From Candidatus Zixiibacteriota bacterium (GTDB lineage: Bacteria > Zixibacteria > MSB-5A5 > GN15 > FEB-12): a DNA stretch of 64,000 nt. A program made the translations under genes and the position numbers. The stretch covers positions 186,001 to 250,000 of the forward strand of contig JACZXB010000003.1 in NCBI GenBank assembly GCA_022571845.1. Reading direction: 5' to 3'. Position 1 is the first letter of the stretch. Each line of letters starts with the position of its first letter. Below the pieces are notes generated by a model. The model did not search any database. It was given only the letters and a program-made list of their open reading frames with translations, and was not told where the DNA came from. This document shows positions 35,207 through 46,000 of this stretch, piece after piece.

Positions 35207-37149
35207 TTTTCATCTAGGATAGTTTGGATATCTATTGAGCCTTCGGAACCGAAATAGACATGAGGAGTGATGTAAATCATCAGTTCTGACTGAATTTCGA
35301 CCGTGGAATGGTTTCTGAATATCCTGCCGAGTATTGGTATCGAACCCAGTAAAGGCCATTTACTGACATTCTCAGTCTTGCTTGTCTGAACTAGACCTCC
35401 CAGAACTATCGTCTCTCCATTCTTGAGTCGCACAGTAGAATTAAGCACTCGTCTATTGATGGTAGGTGGCACATCCGGATCAAAAGAGGCAGCTGGAGTA
35501 TTGAACTCAGGCTTTATATGAACAATGAGATCTCCGTTTCTATTAACAAAGGGAGTTACTTCGAGTTTCATATCTGCATTAATTGTCTCAAACCTCTGCG
35601 ATGTCTGGGTTGAAATACCAGGTTGTTGTGAAGGGTAGATGGTCTTTGACTCGAGAAGATAATACTGAGTTGTACCTATGGTAATTGAGGCGGTATGGCC
35701 ATTGAGAGTTGCTATCCTGGGATGGGATATGATATTGGCGATGCCTTTTTCCTGCAGAATCTTTAGATTAAGATAGAAATCGATGGATAGTTTACCCAAG
35801 TTAGAAATCCTCAGCTTATTCGAGAGATTAGATAGTTCAGTGTTTAGCTGGTCACCTGACCGATGTAAATCAATGTAAGGGAAATAGGTTTCTCCGGGTA
35901 ATCCTGAGCCACCGCCAAAGTTGTTGGCAAGTATTTCGAACTCATTCCTTTTGGTAAGCGTGTAGTCAACCACAAGAACATCGAAAAGTACTTGGGCTGT
36001 GGGAACATCTACTTCCCTTAGAAATGATTTAAGTCTGGATATAGATGTTAAGGGGCCGGTTACCAGAAGTCCGTTATGCTCCTTGACCACCTTTACTGTT
36101 AACTGCTTCGAAAGACTTACAGGTATCAGCGGCTCTAGAGTGGTGGCAATGAGATGATCCAACTTAAACAGTTTGGTAACGTGCAAGTCTTCGGAGTCAC
36201 GCTTGCCTATAAAATAAATACTATCAACTTCCTTATAAGTATAGGGTGAATTCAATAATATGTACGTTAGTGCTTCACTGATTGATTTTTTCGTAAATCT
36301 GGCTGAAGTAGACCCTTCCAGCTTCGTCTGTATCAAGAGGCTTACCGCACATTCGCTGGCAATCACTGATACAACATCTCTCAAAGGGCTGTTGGTCACA
36401 TCCACAGAAACTTTACTATTTTCGCAAGTTATGAATAGATGTCTTGCCCTTACGGCAGCCTGCTCTCCGGTGACGCCCGGACTAACGTAAATCACGCCTT
36501 CTACTTTTCTGTAATTGAAGCCGTTAGTCTGCAGAATAACTTTCAGGGCTCTTTCTACTTTCATATCAGTAAGCTTCCCTGACAATTTCCCTATTGTGCC
36601 GCCTTCTATTAAGACATTTAAACCTGTTAGAGTGGTCAACTCTTCAACAAACTGAACGAGGTTAGCACTTTTTAAATCAAATGAAAGAAGACCGTTTTCG
36701 TAATTCAGATTAAGAGGTACAGGCGGGGGTGGAGGAATTACTAAGCGAAATACTTTAATGATATCGCCGACCCTGTCCCAAGCCAGGTTATGCTCCTGAA
36801 AAATATAGGCCAAAGCATCGTTAAGGCTGACGTTATCCAGGCGAATGTTTATGGTGCCGGTTACTGAAGAATCGATCGCCATCGTAATATTGTAGGCCCG
36901 GGCCAAAGCCGTAAGAGCATCTGCAAGCCTAACGTCGCTAAAATCAAGCTTGGGGACGATAATTGAGGAATCTACAATATACCTATAAGATTTGTCGGCA
37001 ATGATATCTTTTGCCTCAGATATTGATTCTATGAGTGTATCAGCAGTTTCTTTCTCTTCCTGTGCCTGCTGCTGGGCCGATGAATGATGTGAGGAAATTA
37101 GAAAGACAACTAGTAATATATATGAGAATACAGTAAACTTTATTTTCAT
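35203..37149 (-). CDS. Secretin (PilQ/GspD/MshL-like)
   Basis: 648 residues with a Sec signal peptide ending near residue 25, an STN-type domain (DVRLADALTALARAYNI), two or more further N-domains, and the secretin domain (about 440-640) with the C-terminal signature VLGGLVQTSKTENVSKWPLL then IPILGRIFRN and ITPHV. It forms the outer-membrane pore. A proline run (PPPPPVPL) lies between two N-domains. Starts 12 bp after the ATPase gene. Confidence 0.94.
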   Translation of the reverse strand: MKIKFTVFSYILLVVFLISSHHSSAQQQAQEEKETADTLIESISEAKDIIADKSYRYIVDSSIIVPKLDFSDVRLADALTALARAYNITMAIDSSVTGTINIRLDNVSLNDALAYIFQEHNLAWDRVGDIIKVFRLVIPPPPPVPLNLNYENGLLSFDLKSANLVQFVEELTTLTGLNVLIEGGTIGKLSGKLTDMKVERALKVILQTNGFNYRKVEGVIYVSPGVTGEQAAVRARHLFITCENSKVSVDVTNSPLRDVVSVIASECAVSLLIQTKLEGSTSARFTKKSISEALTYILLNSPYTYKEVDSIYFIGKRDSEDLHVTKLFKLDHLIATTLEPLIPVSLSKQLTVKVVKEHNGLLVTGPLTSISRLKSFLREVDVPTAQVLFDVLVVDYTLTKRNEFEILANNFGGGSGLPGETYFPYIDLHRSGDQLNTELSNLSNKLRISNLGKLSIDFYLNLKILQEKGIANIISHPRIATLNGHTASITIGTTQYYLLESKTIYPSQQPGISTQTSQRFETINADMKLEVTPFVNRNGDLIVHIKPEFNTPAASFDPDVPPTINRRVLNSTVRLKNGETIVLGGLVQTSKTENVSKWPLLGSIPILGRIFRNHSTVEIQSELMIYITPHVYFGSEGSIDIQTILDEK

Positions 37150-37161
37150 TTCAATAATTCC

Positions 37162-38625
37162 TTAAGCCCCTAATTCTCTTATTATTTCTGTCGCGGTCGT
37201 AATGCGTTCGCTGATTAGATCAACAGCCCTTTCTTTCATTGTTCGATATCCCTTGAGTCGGGCACAGTCTAGTATATCCTTTTCCGAACCACGGGAATGA
37301 ATTATTTCCCTGAGATCATCATCTATGTTCAATATCTCATAAATGGCAGTTCTGCTTTTATATCCTGAATTGTTACACTCTTCACAGCCGCTGCCATTAT
37401 TCAAATTGGAAGTGTCTCCAAGGCCTAATTGAACAGCCGCCGAGTTTTCTTCTTTTGTTACTTCACCGGTCGAACAATTCCCACATATCCTTCTGACCAG
37501 ACGCTGTGCCACTATCATCTTTAGTGACGATGCCAAAAGGAATGGCTCTGAACCTAAGTCCAAAAGACGAGTCACTGTTGACACGGCGCTATTTGTATGT
37601 ACTGTTGACAGTACTAAATGTCCTGTCTGCGCCGCTCGAATTGCAATCTCAAGAGTTTCCCTGTCTCGAATTTCCCCTACCATGATGATATTAGGATCTT
37701 GTCTTAAGAGTGCCCTTAACATGGCAGCAAAGGTAAGATTTATTTCCGGCTTTACTTGGGTTTGGTTGATGCCATCTAAGTTATATTCTATAGGATCTTC
37801 TACAGTAGAGATGTTTATGCTTGATGACTTAAGATGATTCAAGGCAGCATAAAGAGTTGTAGTTTTGCCGGAACCGGTTGGACCTGTTACCAAAATAATC
37901 CCGCTGGTACTTGTAATATTCTTTCTGAAGGATTTCAGTTGATCATCAGCAAATCCTAATGAATTTAAATCAAGCTTGAGCTGCTCTTTGTCAAGAATTC
38001 TCAGCACGGCTTTTTCACCAAAGTCAGTCGGTATGATAGATACGCGAATGTCAACCAGCCTATCATCGATGCCAAATCTGATTCGACCATCCTGAGGACG
38101 TCTTTTCTCAGCAATATCAAGCTCTGACATTATCTTGATTCTTGAAAGGATTTCAGGGTGTTCACTCAAATTTAACTGCTTGACATCATGCAGTACTCCG
38201 TCCAGTCTATTCCTTACTCTGAGAGATTTTTCACCTGGTTCAAAGTGAATGTCAGATGCTAGTGACTTTATAGCCTGACTCAAAATAGCATTGATTCCCT
38301 TGACTATTTTGTTGTCGCTGGCAGGTTCGAGATCACTTTCTGAACCTGCGGGGTTGTTTTGGCTGACTTCTACTTCCTTGTTTTCACTGTCGCCATCGTT
38401 AATCATTTCAAGGAGTTGACTGTCAGAGACCCTGATTGGTATCAAGCTTTCCATTGTCTTGAAGCGCAGATAATCTAATATTGATAAATCCGAATTATCG
38501 CTGACATATAGTGAGGGCTTTTTGCACTCTCTATAATCTAAATAGAGCTTGAATTTCTGATAAAAGCTTTTCTCAAAATGGCCTTGCGCCGAACGAACCA
38601 TAAAAATGCCTTTCCTTTCAGGCAT
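37162..38625 (-). CDS. Pilus assembly / type II secretion ATPase (PilB/GspE)
   Basis: 487 residues. It has Walker A GPTGSGKTTT (about 245-254), an Asp box (STVEDPIEY), Walker B MVGEIRDRET, a His box (LVLSTVHTNS) and the zinc tetracysteine CGNC ... CEEC (about 380-418) of GspE/PilB. It powers extension rather than retraction; no PilT homologue is seen in the window. An ATG at 38601 is an alternative start with a better RBS. It diverges from the platform gene with 46 bp between. Confidence 0.95.
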   Translation of the reverse strand: MPERKGIFMVRSAQGHFEKSFYQKFKLYLDYRECKKPSLYVSDNSDLSILDYLRFKTMESLIPIRVSDSQLLEMINDGDSENKEVEVSQNNPAGSESDLEPASDNKIVKGINAILSQAIKSLASDIHFEPGEKSLRVRNRLDGVLHDVKQLNLSEHPEILSRIKIMSELDIAEKRRPQDGRIRFGIDDRLVDIRVSIIPTDFGEKAVLRILDKEQLKLDLNSLGFADDQLKSFRKNITSTSGIILVTGPTGSGKTTTLYAALNHLKSSSINISTVEDPIEYNLDGINQTQVKPEINLTFAAMLRALLRQDPNIIMVGEIRDRETLEIAIRAAQTGHLVLSTVHTNSAVSTVTRLLDLGSEPFLLASSLKMIVAQRLVRRICGNCSTGEVTKEENSAAVQLGLGDTSNLNNGSGCEECNNSGYKSRTAIYEILNIDDDLREIIHSRGSEKDILDCARLKGYRTMKERAVDLISERITTATEIIRELGA

Positions 38626-38671
38626 AAACCTTGTTAAATTATACTACTCACAGCGGAGGTTGTAAAGAGCA

Positions 38672-39868
38672 ATGCCAAAATACAGCTATGCCGGCACATC
38701 TATAGACGGTAATGTGGTCGAAGGTGTTTTAAGGGCTGACAGTTTATCCGACTTGGAAATCAAGCTGGTTAATCAGGGTGTTATTGCCACCCAGACAAGA
38801 CCTGCCTATTCCACAGTCCAGCAACTCATAATTAAGCATTTGAGAGCCTCAGACATAACCAGGACCACACGGCAGCTGGCCGTTCTCCTAAAATCTAAAG
38901 TGTCTCTGGTGGAATCTCTGACGCTGGCCAGTGAGCAGATAAAGGACAAAATGCTTAGATCCATTTACGATGATATAATTCAGCAAGTTGAAGCAGGAAA
39001 GTCACTTGCGAAATCCTACGCTAACTACCCTCAGATATTTGACGAGCTTTACGCTAGCATGATTGAAGCTGGTGAAATATCTGGAAATTTGGAGTTCGCA
39101 TTTGGTAAGATTGCCGACTACAGAGAAAAAAGCGAGTCGCTTGCAAAGAAAGTCAAGTCAGCTCTGGCCTACCCTCTTGTAGTAATAGCTGTTGCTGTTC
39201 TTGTAGTTATGGCCTTGGTCCTCTACGTAATACCGGTGTTCTCATCGATGTACGCAAATTTCGGGGCAGAGCTACCGGCCCTTACTCAAAAAGTTGTCAG
39301 TACGAGTAACTACTTAAGAACTACCATATGGTACTGGTTATCGGGTGCCCTTTTGCTGGGCCTAGTATCAGTATTCCTAGCAAATTCGCTACGAGTTAAG
39401 TTTATTTTTCAAAGAATTATGTTAAAGATTCCATACTTCGGTCAACTGATCACCAAGATTGCCACAGCCCGTTTCTCAAGAACAATGGGCTCCCTGCTGA
39501 CAGCAGGAGTAGATATAATCTATGCCTTAGAAGTTTCTGCGAAATCAATGGCCAATTCGTATTCAAGTTCGTTATTGCTACTTGCTGGTACTAAGTTAAT
39601 GGAAGGCAAGTCATTAACTTCTGTATTGGAGGATACGAACTTTTTCCCAAGGACATTGCTTCGCATGGTTGCATCTGGTGAAAAAACCGGACAGTTGGGA
39701 TATATGTTAACAAATGCCGCAGATTTTTTTGAGCAAGAAACTGACGCAGAAATTGCTACATTGACTACTTTAATCGAACCTGTTGTCATTATTATTCTTG
39801 GAGCATTCATCGCATTCATACTCGTAGCAATGTACTTGCCACTGTTTGATTTAGTGGGGACGATTTAA
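38672..39868 (+). CDS. Pilus/type II secretion inner-membrane platform protein (PilC/GspF)
   Basis: 398 residues with two repeated GspF domains and three TM helices (about 165-190, 215-235, 370-392). Typical motifs are AVLLKSKVSLVESLTLASEQ and LLTAGVDIIYALEVSAKS, plus PVVIIILGAFIAFILVAMYLPLFDL at the C-terminus. It faces the ATPase gene across a 46 bp divergent promoter region, so the platform and ATPase are transcribed separately but from one locus. Confidence 0.95.
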   Translation: MPKYSYAGTSIDGNVVEGVLRADSLSDLEIKLVNQGVIATQTRPAYSTVQQLIIKHLRASDITRTTRQLAVLLKSKVSLVESLTLASEQIKDKMLRSIYDDIIQQVEAGKSLAKSYANYPQIFDELYASMIEAGEISGNLEFAFGKIADYREKSESLAKKVKSALAYPLVVIAVAVLVVMALVLYVIPVFSSMYANFGAELPALTQKVVSTSNYLRTTIWYWLSGALLLGLVSVFLANSLRVKFIFQRIMLKIPYFGQLITKIATARFSRTMGSLLTAGVDIIYALEVSAKSMANSYSSSLLLLAGTKLMEGKSLTSVLEDTNFFPRTLLRMVASGEKTGQLGYMLTNAADFFEQETDAEIATLTTLIEPVVIIILGAFIAFILVAMYLPLFDLVGTI

Positions 39869-40085
39869 TGTAACAATCGATTATATATCAAGTAATCTTA
39901 TTTCTTCTAATGATTTAGCAATTTATATTCTTTCTAATAACTTCGAAGCCACAGTTGCTTCTTGTTTTAGTTAAATTTATTTTCAAATAAATCAAATTCT
40001 GACTTTACAAAACATGCTTTCAATGCGTCATTGAAATCGTAGGTCTGTTATTTAAATCTAATATTCTATCCGTTTGGAGGGATCC

Positions 40086-43000
40086 ATGTTTACCATGCGT
40101 TGTACCCGGATTTTTCTTACTATCGCCACTTTCACATTGGTGGTAATATCTTTCACTACTGCGGTTAGGGGCCAAGGTCCATACAGTGTTATGGATAAAG
40201 TCACACTGGGGGCGGAAAAGGGAACGGACTTTTTACCGGCTAATAATTTTCTAAGTGGCAATGTTTCAACATTTACCGGACAATTTCAATATGGGATTCC
40301 CGTCGTAACACTTAAAGGACGATCCGGGTCTAAACTCACATTTTCAATTCAGTACTCATCGGCCGAGTCCAAAAAGAAAGCAAATCTATCGAACAAGTAT
40401 TACCAACCGTCATGGGTAGGATTTGGCTGGCAAGGAGGCTTTGGTTACATAGCCAGCGATCGTAACAACACTTTTGATTACAAAGACGATGAATATACTA
40501 TGGTCGATGAAGCGGGCCATAGTTTTCGCCTCTTACCTCATCAAACAACCGCTCATCGTTTTGTAGTTGAGGAGTTCCGAAATTGGATAATTGACAGAAC
40601 CATCGGTGCAAGCGGCGAGGTAACTCACTGGACGGTGATTCGCGAGGATGGTAGAAAATTTACATATGGGAACCCTGATTCATTAGCCACGCGACACAGC
40701 CTAAGAATCGGTAATAACGCCGCCAACCCGAGCGGTGCCATCGCTAGTTACGAAGAAAATCCTTACCAGTGGGACCTTTACAGTATTGCTGATGCCTCTG
40801 GTAATAATGCATTCATTCTTTCTTATCAACAAGATTCGACATACATAGTATACGGTGCTAATACCTCTGTAAGAGCCTACACTCAGGCGTCTTACTTGAA
40901 GCGCGTCACTGCGCCGGATGGACGCTACCTTGAATTTGTATTGGAGGACAGAGAAGACTTCGAAAATGTCTGGGCTGCATGGCATCATGATTTTTTCATG
41001 ACAAAGAGGCTTGCCAGCGTCACCAGGCGCGCTGCCGACACGACTATTATCGAAAAAGCCATATTTCAATATAATTACCTGAACTCGACCGAGGACAGCA
41101 CCCGGAAGAAGAGCATTTTGACCTCAGTTCAAATGAAATCTGGTGATGAATCTGAGGCCTATCCGGCATATTTGTTCAACTATGAAATAGAACCCGACTC
41201 TGGCCATTTCGGCGCCATGACTTCAGTTATAGATCCAGTGGGGACGATTAAAGAACTAGTATATGTTACGGAATCGACTTATAGTGATTCAAGACTTCAT
41301 TCTGGAGCTGCAATCTATGAAGGTTTGGACCCGAATAACTATGACCTACAGCTAAGGACAACTTCATTCACAGATAATATAGCCGTTTTCGTTTTCACAA
41401 GTAAATACCTTTCAAATCCTAGGGAAGATTTTGTTCGCGTTCTCTATTGGAACGGCATGTGGCACCAACTAACTACTGATCAGATTGGACTATCTACTTA
41501 TCCAGGTAAAGAAATTCTTGTGGGCACAGGTAGAGACTATGCGGTAATTACTCAGCATAGAGATGAAAGTGATACCAGTGACGTTGATAGTTTGATTTTT
41601 TTAAACTTGGTCGATGGTTACCTCGTACGCTCAGCAGATACGCTCCCAAGCGGCTTCGAGCTTACGTTTCAGGCTCCGTATGACGATGAAAATATTACTT
41701 GCCCCAAACCAGATATTAGCATCGAGGCAGGTCCTGATTTTTTTGTACTACGTCTAAGGGGCCAAGGTCAATGTGATTATGAACTCCACCAAATATCATT
41801 TGTTTTTTCCTACCATTGGAACGGAGTCAAGTGGCTCAATCAAGACGCTGTTTGGGAAGAATTTTCTTACAGCGGACCATTCGATACATACACGCTTCAA
41901 GAATCTGATTTATCAAGCAGGTCCTTTATTCAACGTACATTTTTGCAATGGGTAGATAATGGAGTTCCATATAATAAAAGCCAAGTACTTGCAGGTGTTA
42001 GGCACGATGGACAAATTCGAAAGTTCAGCTCCAATTGGTACTCTATTTCAGGGCAAAGTGGGGCTACATTGAAAAACGTTGCGATCAATCCTCCATATCT
42101 GGCTTACTTTAGGAGGAGATCAGACTTTACCGATTATGCATACCTTGAAGTTAGTGAACTGAATTCTTCGGGTGTATGGGTTGATGCAGGAGGACTTAGC
42201 ACTTTCGATAGACTGCTTTGGAATGAAATCAAGAGTCTCGTTCTTAAGAAAAACTATCTGGCCTGGAAATTGTCTGGATCTGGAACAACTGAGTTAATGA
42301 CAATGTACAAAGACGACACCGGTTGGGTTCCGAATCCGTTTATTCCATTAGGCAATCATACTATCATAGATATCCAATATAATGACCACACTATCGCAGT
42401 TTGCGGACGAAGCTGGGGTTCGCAAAATAGATTTGTTGACTTGTATACTTGGGATGGCTCGTCGTGGATCAAAAAAGATGTGTTTGATTATAACGAACAA
42501 GATCCAGAGAAAATTTCGATTCGGCTGTCCAACAACACTCTTGCTATAAGCGTTCGCGATAATCCTGTATTCAATGTAACCCGCCGAGATCTGGTTTGGG
42601 TTTCGCGGTTTGAAGGTACTAATGTGAACAATGAATATTGGTCAGATACAGTTCGTGTATTTGACAACACTTATGACATTGCGCCTGATAGACTTAAATA
42701 TTTTGTGCAGGACAACCGATTAATGTTATTCGATCGACTTGACTGGTCAACTGACGAATTTACTATTCGCCTGTTCGATTACTTTGATGGTCAATGGAAT
42801 GAGACTATACTCGATGTGACAGGGCACCATGACGGCCTACCCACTCTTTACGGAATGGGGTTATCAAGAAATAACTATTTCTACGCCACTTATGGCGAAG
42901 TGACCGGAATTGGAACTTACTCTGTTACCATTTTCCAAACTGGACACAGCTATATGGGTCAGCACGAAGGGTTGGCTTCTCACACTCTTGTCGATACAGT

Positions 43001-46000
43001 AAAACTAATAGAATGGTCTGATGATGCTGACACGGTATTTGTAAACTATGATTATGCAAATGTGATCAAAGACCCAACCGACAATTACCCCAAAGTTAAT
43101 ATTACTTCAGTTTCACAAATACACAGAAAGGGCGAGACGGAGTACCTGACAAAGTATCACCACTATAACGATTTTCCGACTGCTGAAACAGGTAATCTTG
43201 AGGACCCTGCTATTTATGGTACTACTGGGGGCGGCTACATGATGGATGGCTTAACCTATAAAATAGAATCCGAAAATGAGGCTGGTGGATTTACCACGGA
43301 CTACACGAACCGGGTTTACAAGGTTGACTCCTTAGGCAATGGCGTGTACTGGTCACATCTCGATTCCGAAGTTACCGCTGTTGATGGAATTGAAAGAACA
43401 GTTAGCTATGAGTATAGCGGAGATAAATTTCACCAACTCGTAAAAACAAAAACATCTGTCCCGGGTAGATTGGGTACCGCTTATGAAATTTCAGACTCAA
43501 TAAAATACGCTTATGAATTTCACACATTGATGAAGAATGATAATGCTGTTTCACAGCCGGGAGAAATAATCAAGCTGGAAGGACTGACTGTACTCAACAA
43601 AGACATCCTATCTTACGCAAAACAATCTCATTGGCAGGTCAGCCAGCAGTCTACATGGCTGGATCTCGAGGCGGAAACGATAGTAAAAAATCAAACCGAA
43701 TTATGGGACAACTCTGGAAATGTGATCCAATATATAGATGCCTTAGGTGTATCGACGAGTATTATATTTGACGATAACGAATTTCATACTGTCGCTGTTA
43801 TTTCTGGTGCTTCAAGATCGGATTGTGTCCACCTGGGTTTTGAACAGGAGGATGGTTGGGATGGATGGAATTACAGACTTTATTTTGCAAGTACAGATAC
43901 AACTTCGGCGGAGTCATTTACCGGTAATATTTGTATTGAGCTAATAGATGACACAAGTAATTCGGATAAAGCTTGGGGTCCCTTTCGCTCCATTGATGCT
44001 GACTCTCTTACGGATTCTCTATACCATGTTTCCGCGTGGTATAAAGGCAACAACCCTTGTTTTGTCTACGTATGGACATTTGACGGCAATAATGTACTTC
44101 GGCAGTACCACGTTCTCCAATACACCCCGGATACCCCCGTTGAAAGTGTAGAATGGGTGCATCTGGACACTGTTTTTAGCATTCCACATCAATTTGGCGA
44201 CGGAGACACACTTAACCATATTGAAATATTGTTGGGTTCTCTCAACGGTACATTTGATACAAATTATGCTTATATAGATGATATCAGATTTCACGCGGCC
44301 AATGCATTGATGACTAGTCGCACCTATGACAAAATAACTGGTTTAATCACCTCTGTATCCAACGAAAACAATGTTCCTATCAAATTTGAATACGATGATC
44401 TCCAGCGACTAATCAAGCAGCGCGATCATACCGGAGCACTGCTTGAGGAAAAAGAATATTTCTATTCGCGCGACTACACGGGGCTACCCGCAGAAGCTCC
44501 GAAAAATCCATCTTATGCCTTGACACGCACTTACCGAGGAATTAGTGAGTTTGGGGAAAGAGTGGAGTTTTATGACAATTTCGGCAAACCAGTTCAGACC
44601 CGGCTGACCCATGAGTCAGCCACGCTGGTATCGGGAAAACAATATGATTCCAGAGGAAGAGATTCGACAAATTACAAGCCTTATTATGATACTGGGCTGA
44701 ATAGTTCTGTACTTGACTTTGATTTGATAAGCAATCTTGAGACAGAAGTGGAAGGTTACTATGCCTCATACATCCCCGATTTAGATACTTTTACTTACAA
44801 AGAGTTTATCTACGAAGCTTCTTCCAAGAATCGACTCCTTGAGATTCGCCACGAGGGAAAGTTCAACGAATTCCCGAATACTTTTTCGTATGGTCTTAAT
44901 AGTGTGACTATAGATGACTATGATGCCAGTACTCTTTACAAGACCGACAATTTTGACCCGGATAACAACCAACAGACTTCATATGTTGACAGATTGGGCA
45001 GAACAATTAGAACAGTAAGTGATCCTGCTTCGATAAACGCTTACACCAGTTTTTATCCAAACTACCAAGGACTTGATACCCTTGTAATTCAACCGGAAGG
45101 TCACAAGATAAAAAAGATCTACAATAATCAAGGCTGGTTGGTATTTGACTCCAGCGGAGATTATGGAGTTGATAAATCTATCTATGACAAGGTTGGTAAT
45201 TTGAGATTCTCCAGGACAGCGACCGATTATGCGTCAAATAGATTTCACTTCTACAAGTATGATGCTCATAACAGGCTAATTGAAGAAGGCGTTTTTACAG
45301 ATACAATCGCTATGACCTGGACAAATTCCAAAATCAGTAGTTTCCCCGATACTAACACGGTTGACTCTCTTAACACTGTAATAACGGCTTCGTATGAATA
45401 TGATAACGGAGAATACGCCAACGGCAGGTTAACTAAATCCATAAGGTACCCATCCGGCGATGCCGATTCAGCATCATGGGAATCTTACGAATATGACTTT
45501 AGGAGTCGAGTTGTTCGAAAAGAGTTGTTTATTTATCCTCTAGACGAATACACAGGTCCCAGAATATTTACTGCCGGATACAACTATGCTGACCAGTTAA
45601 CTCAATTGACTTATCCGAACGGCGAGTCCGTGTATTACAGCTACAACCTCGCGGGTCAGGCAGCGATAGTTACAGATTATGGGACAATGCGAGCTCATCA
45701 CATTTATTGGCCATCAGGTAAATTGGCCGCGAAAGCGTTAGGGGACTTGGCACAGGCACAACTTGTCACCTACACGTACAATGAGAGAGACTGGCTAACA
45801 GCTATAAATGACGGGATAGTTGACACTTCCAGTACCGGCAATGGTGACCACTATTCCTTGGAACTGACCTATGATTCTGCAGCTTATGAGGGCGACTGTG
45901 AAGGAGAGAGCTGCGACTACGATTCTGGGTATCATAATGGCAATATTGCTTCTTATACTGTCAAAACCAGCCCCGGAACAGGCAACAATGCTGTCACTTA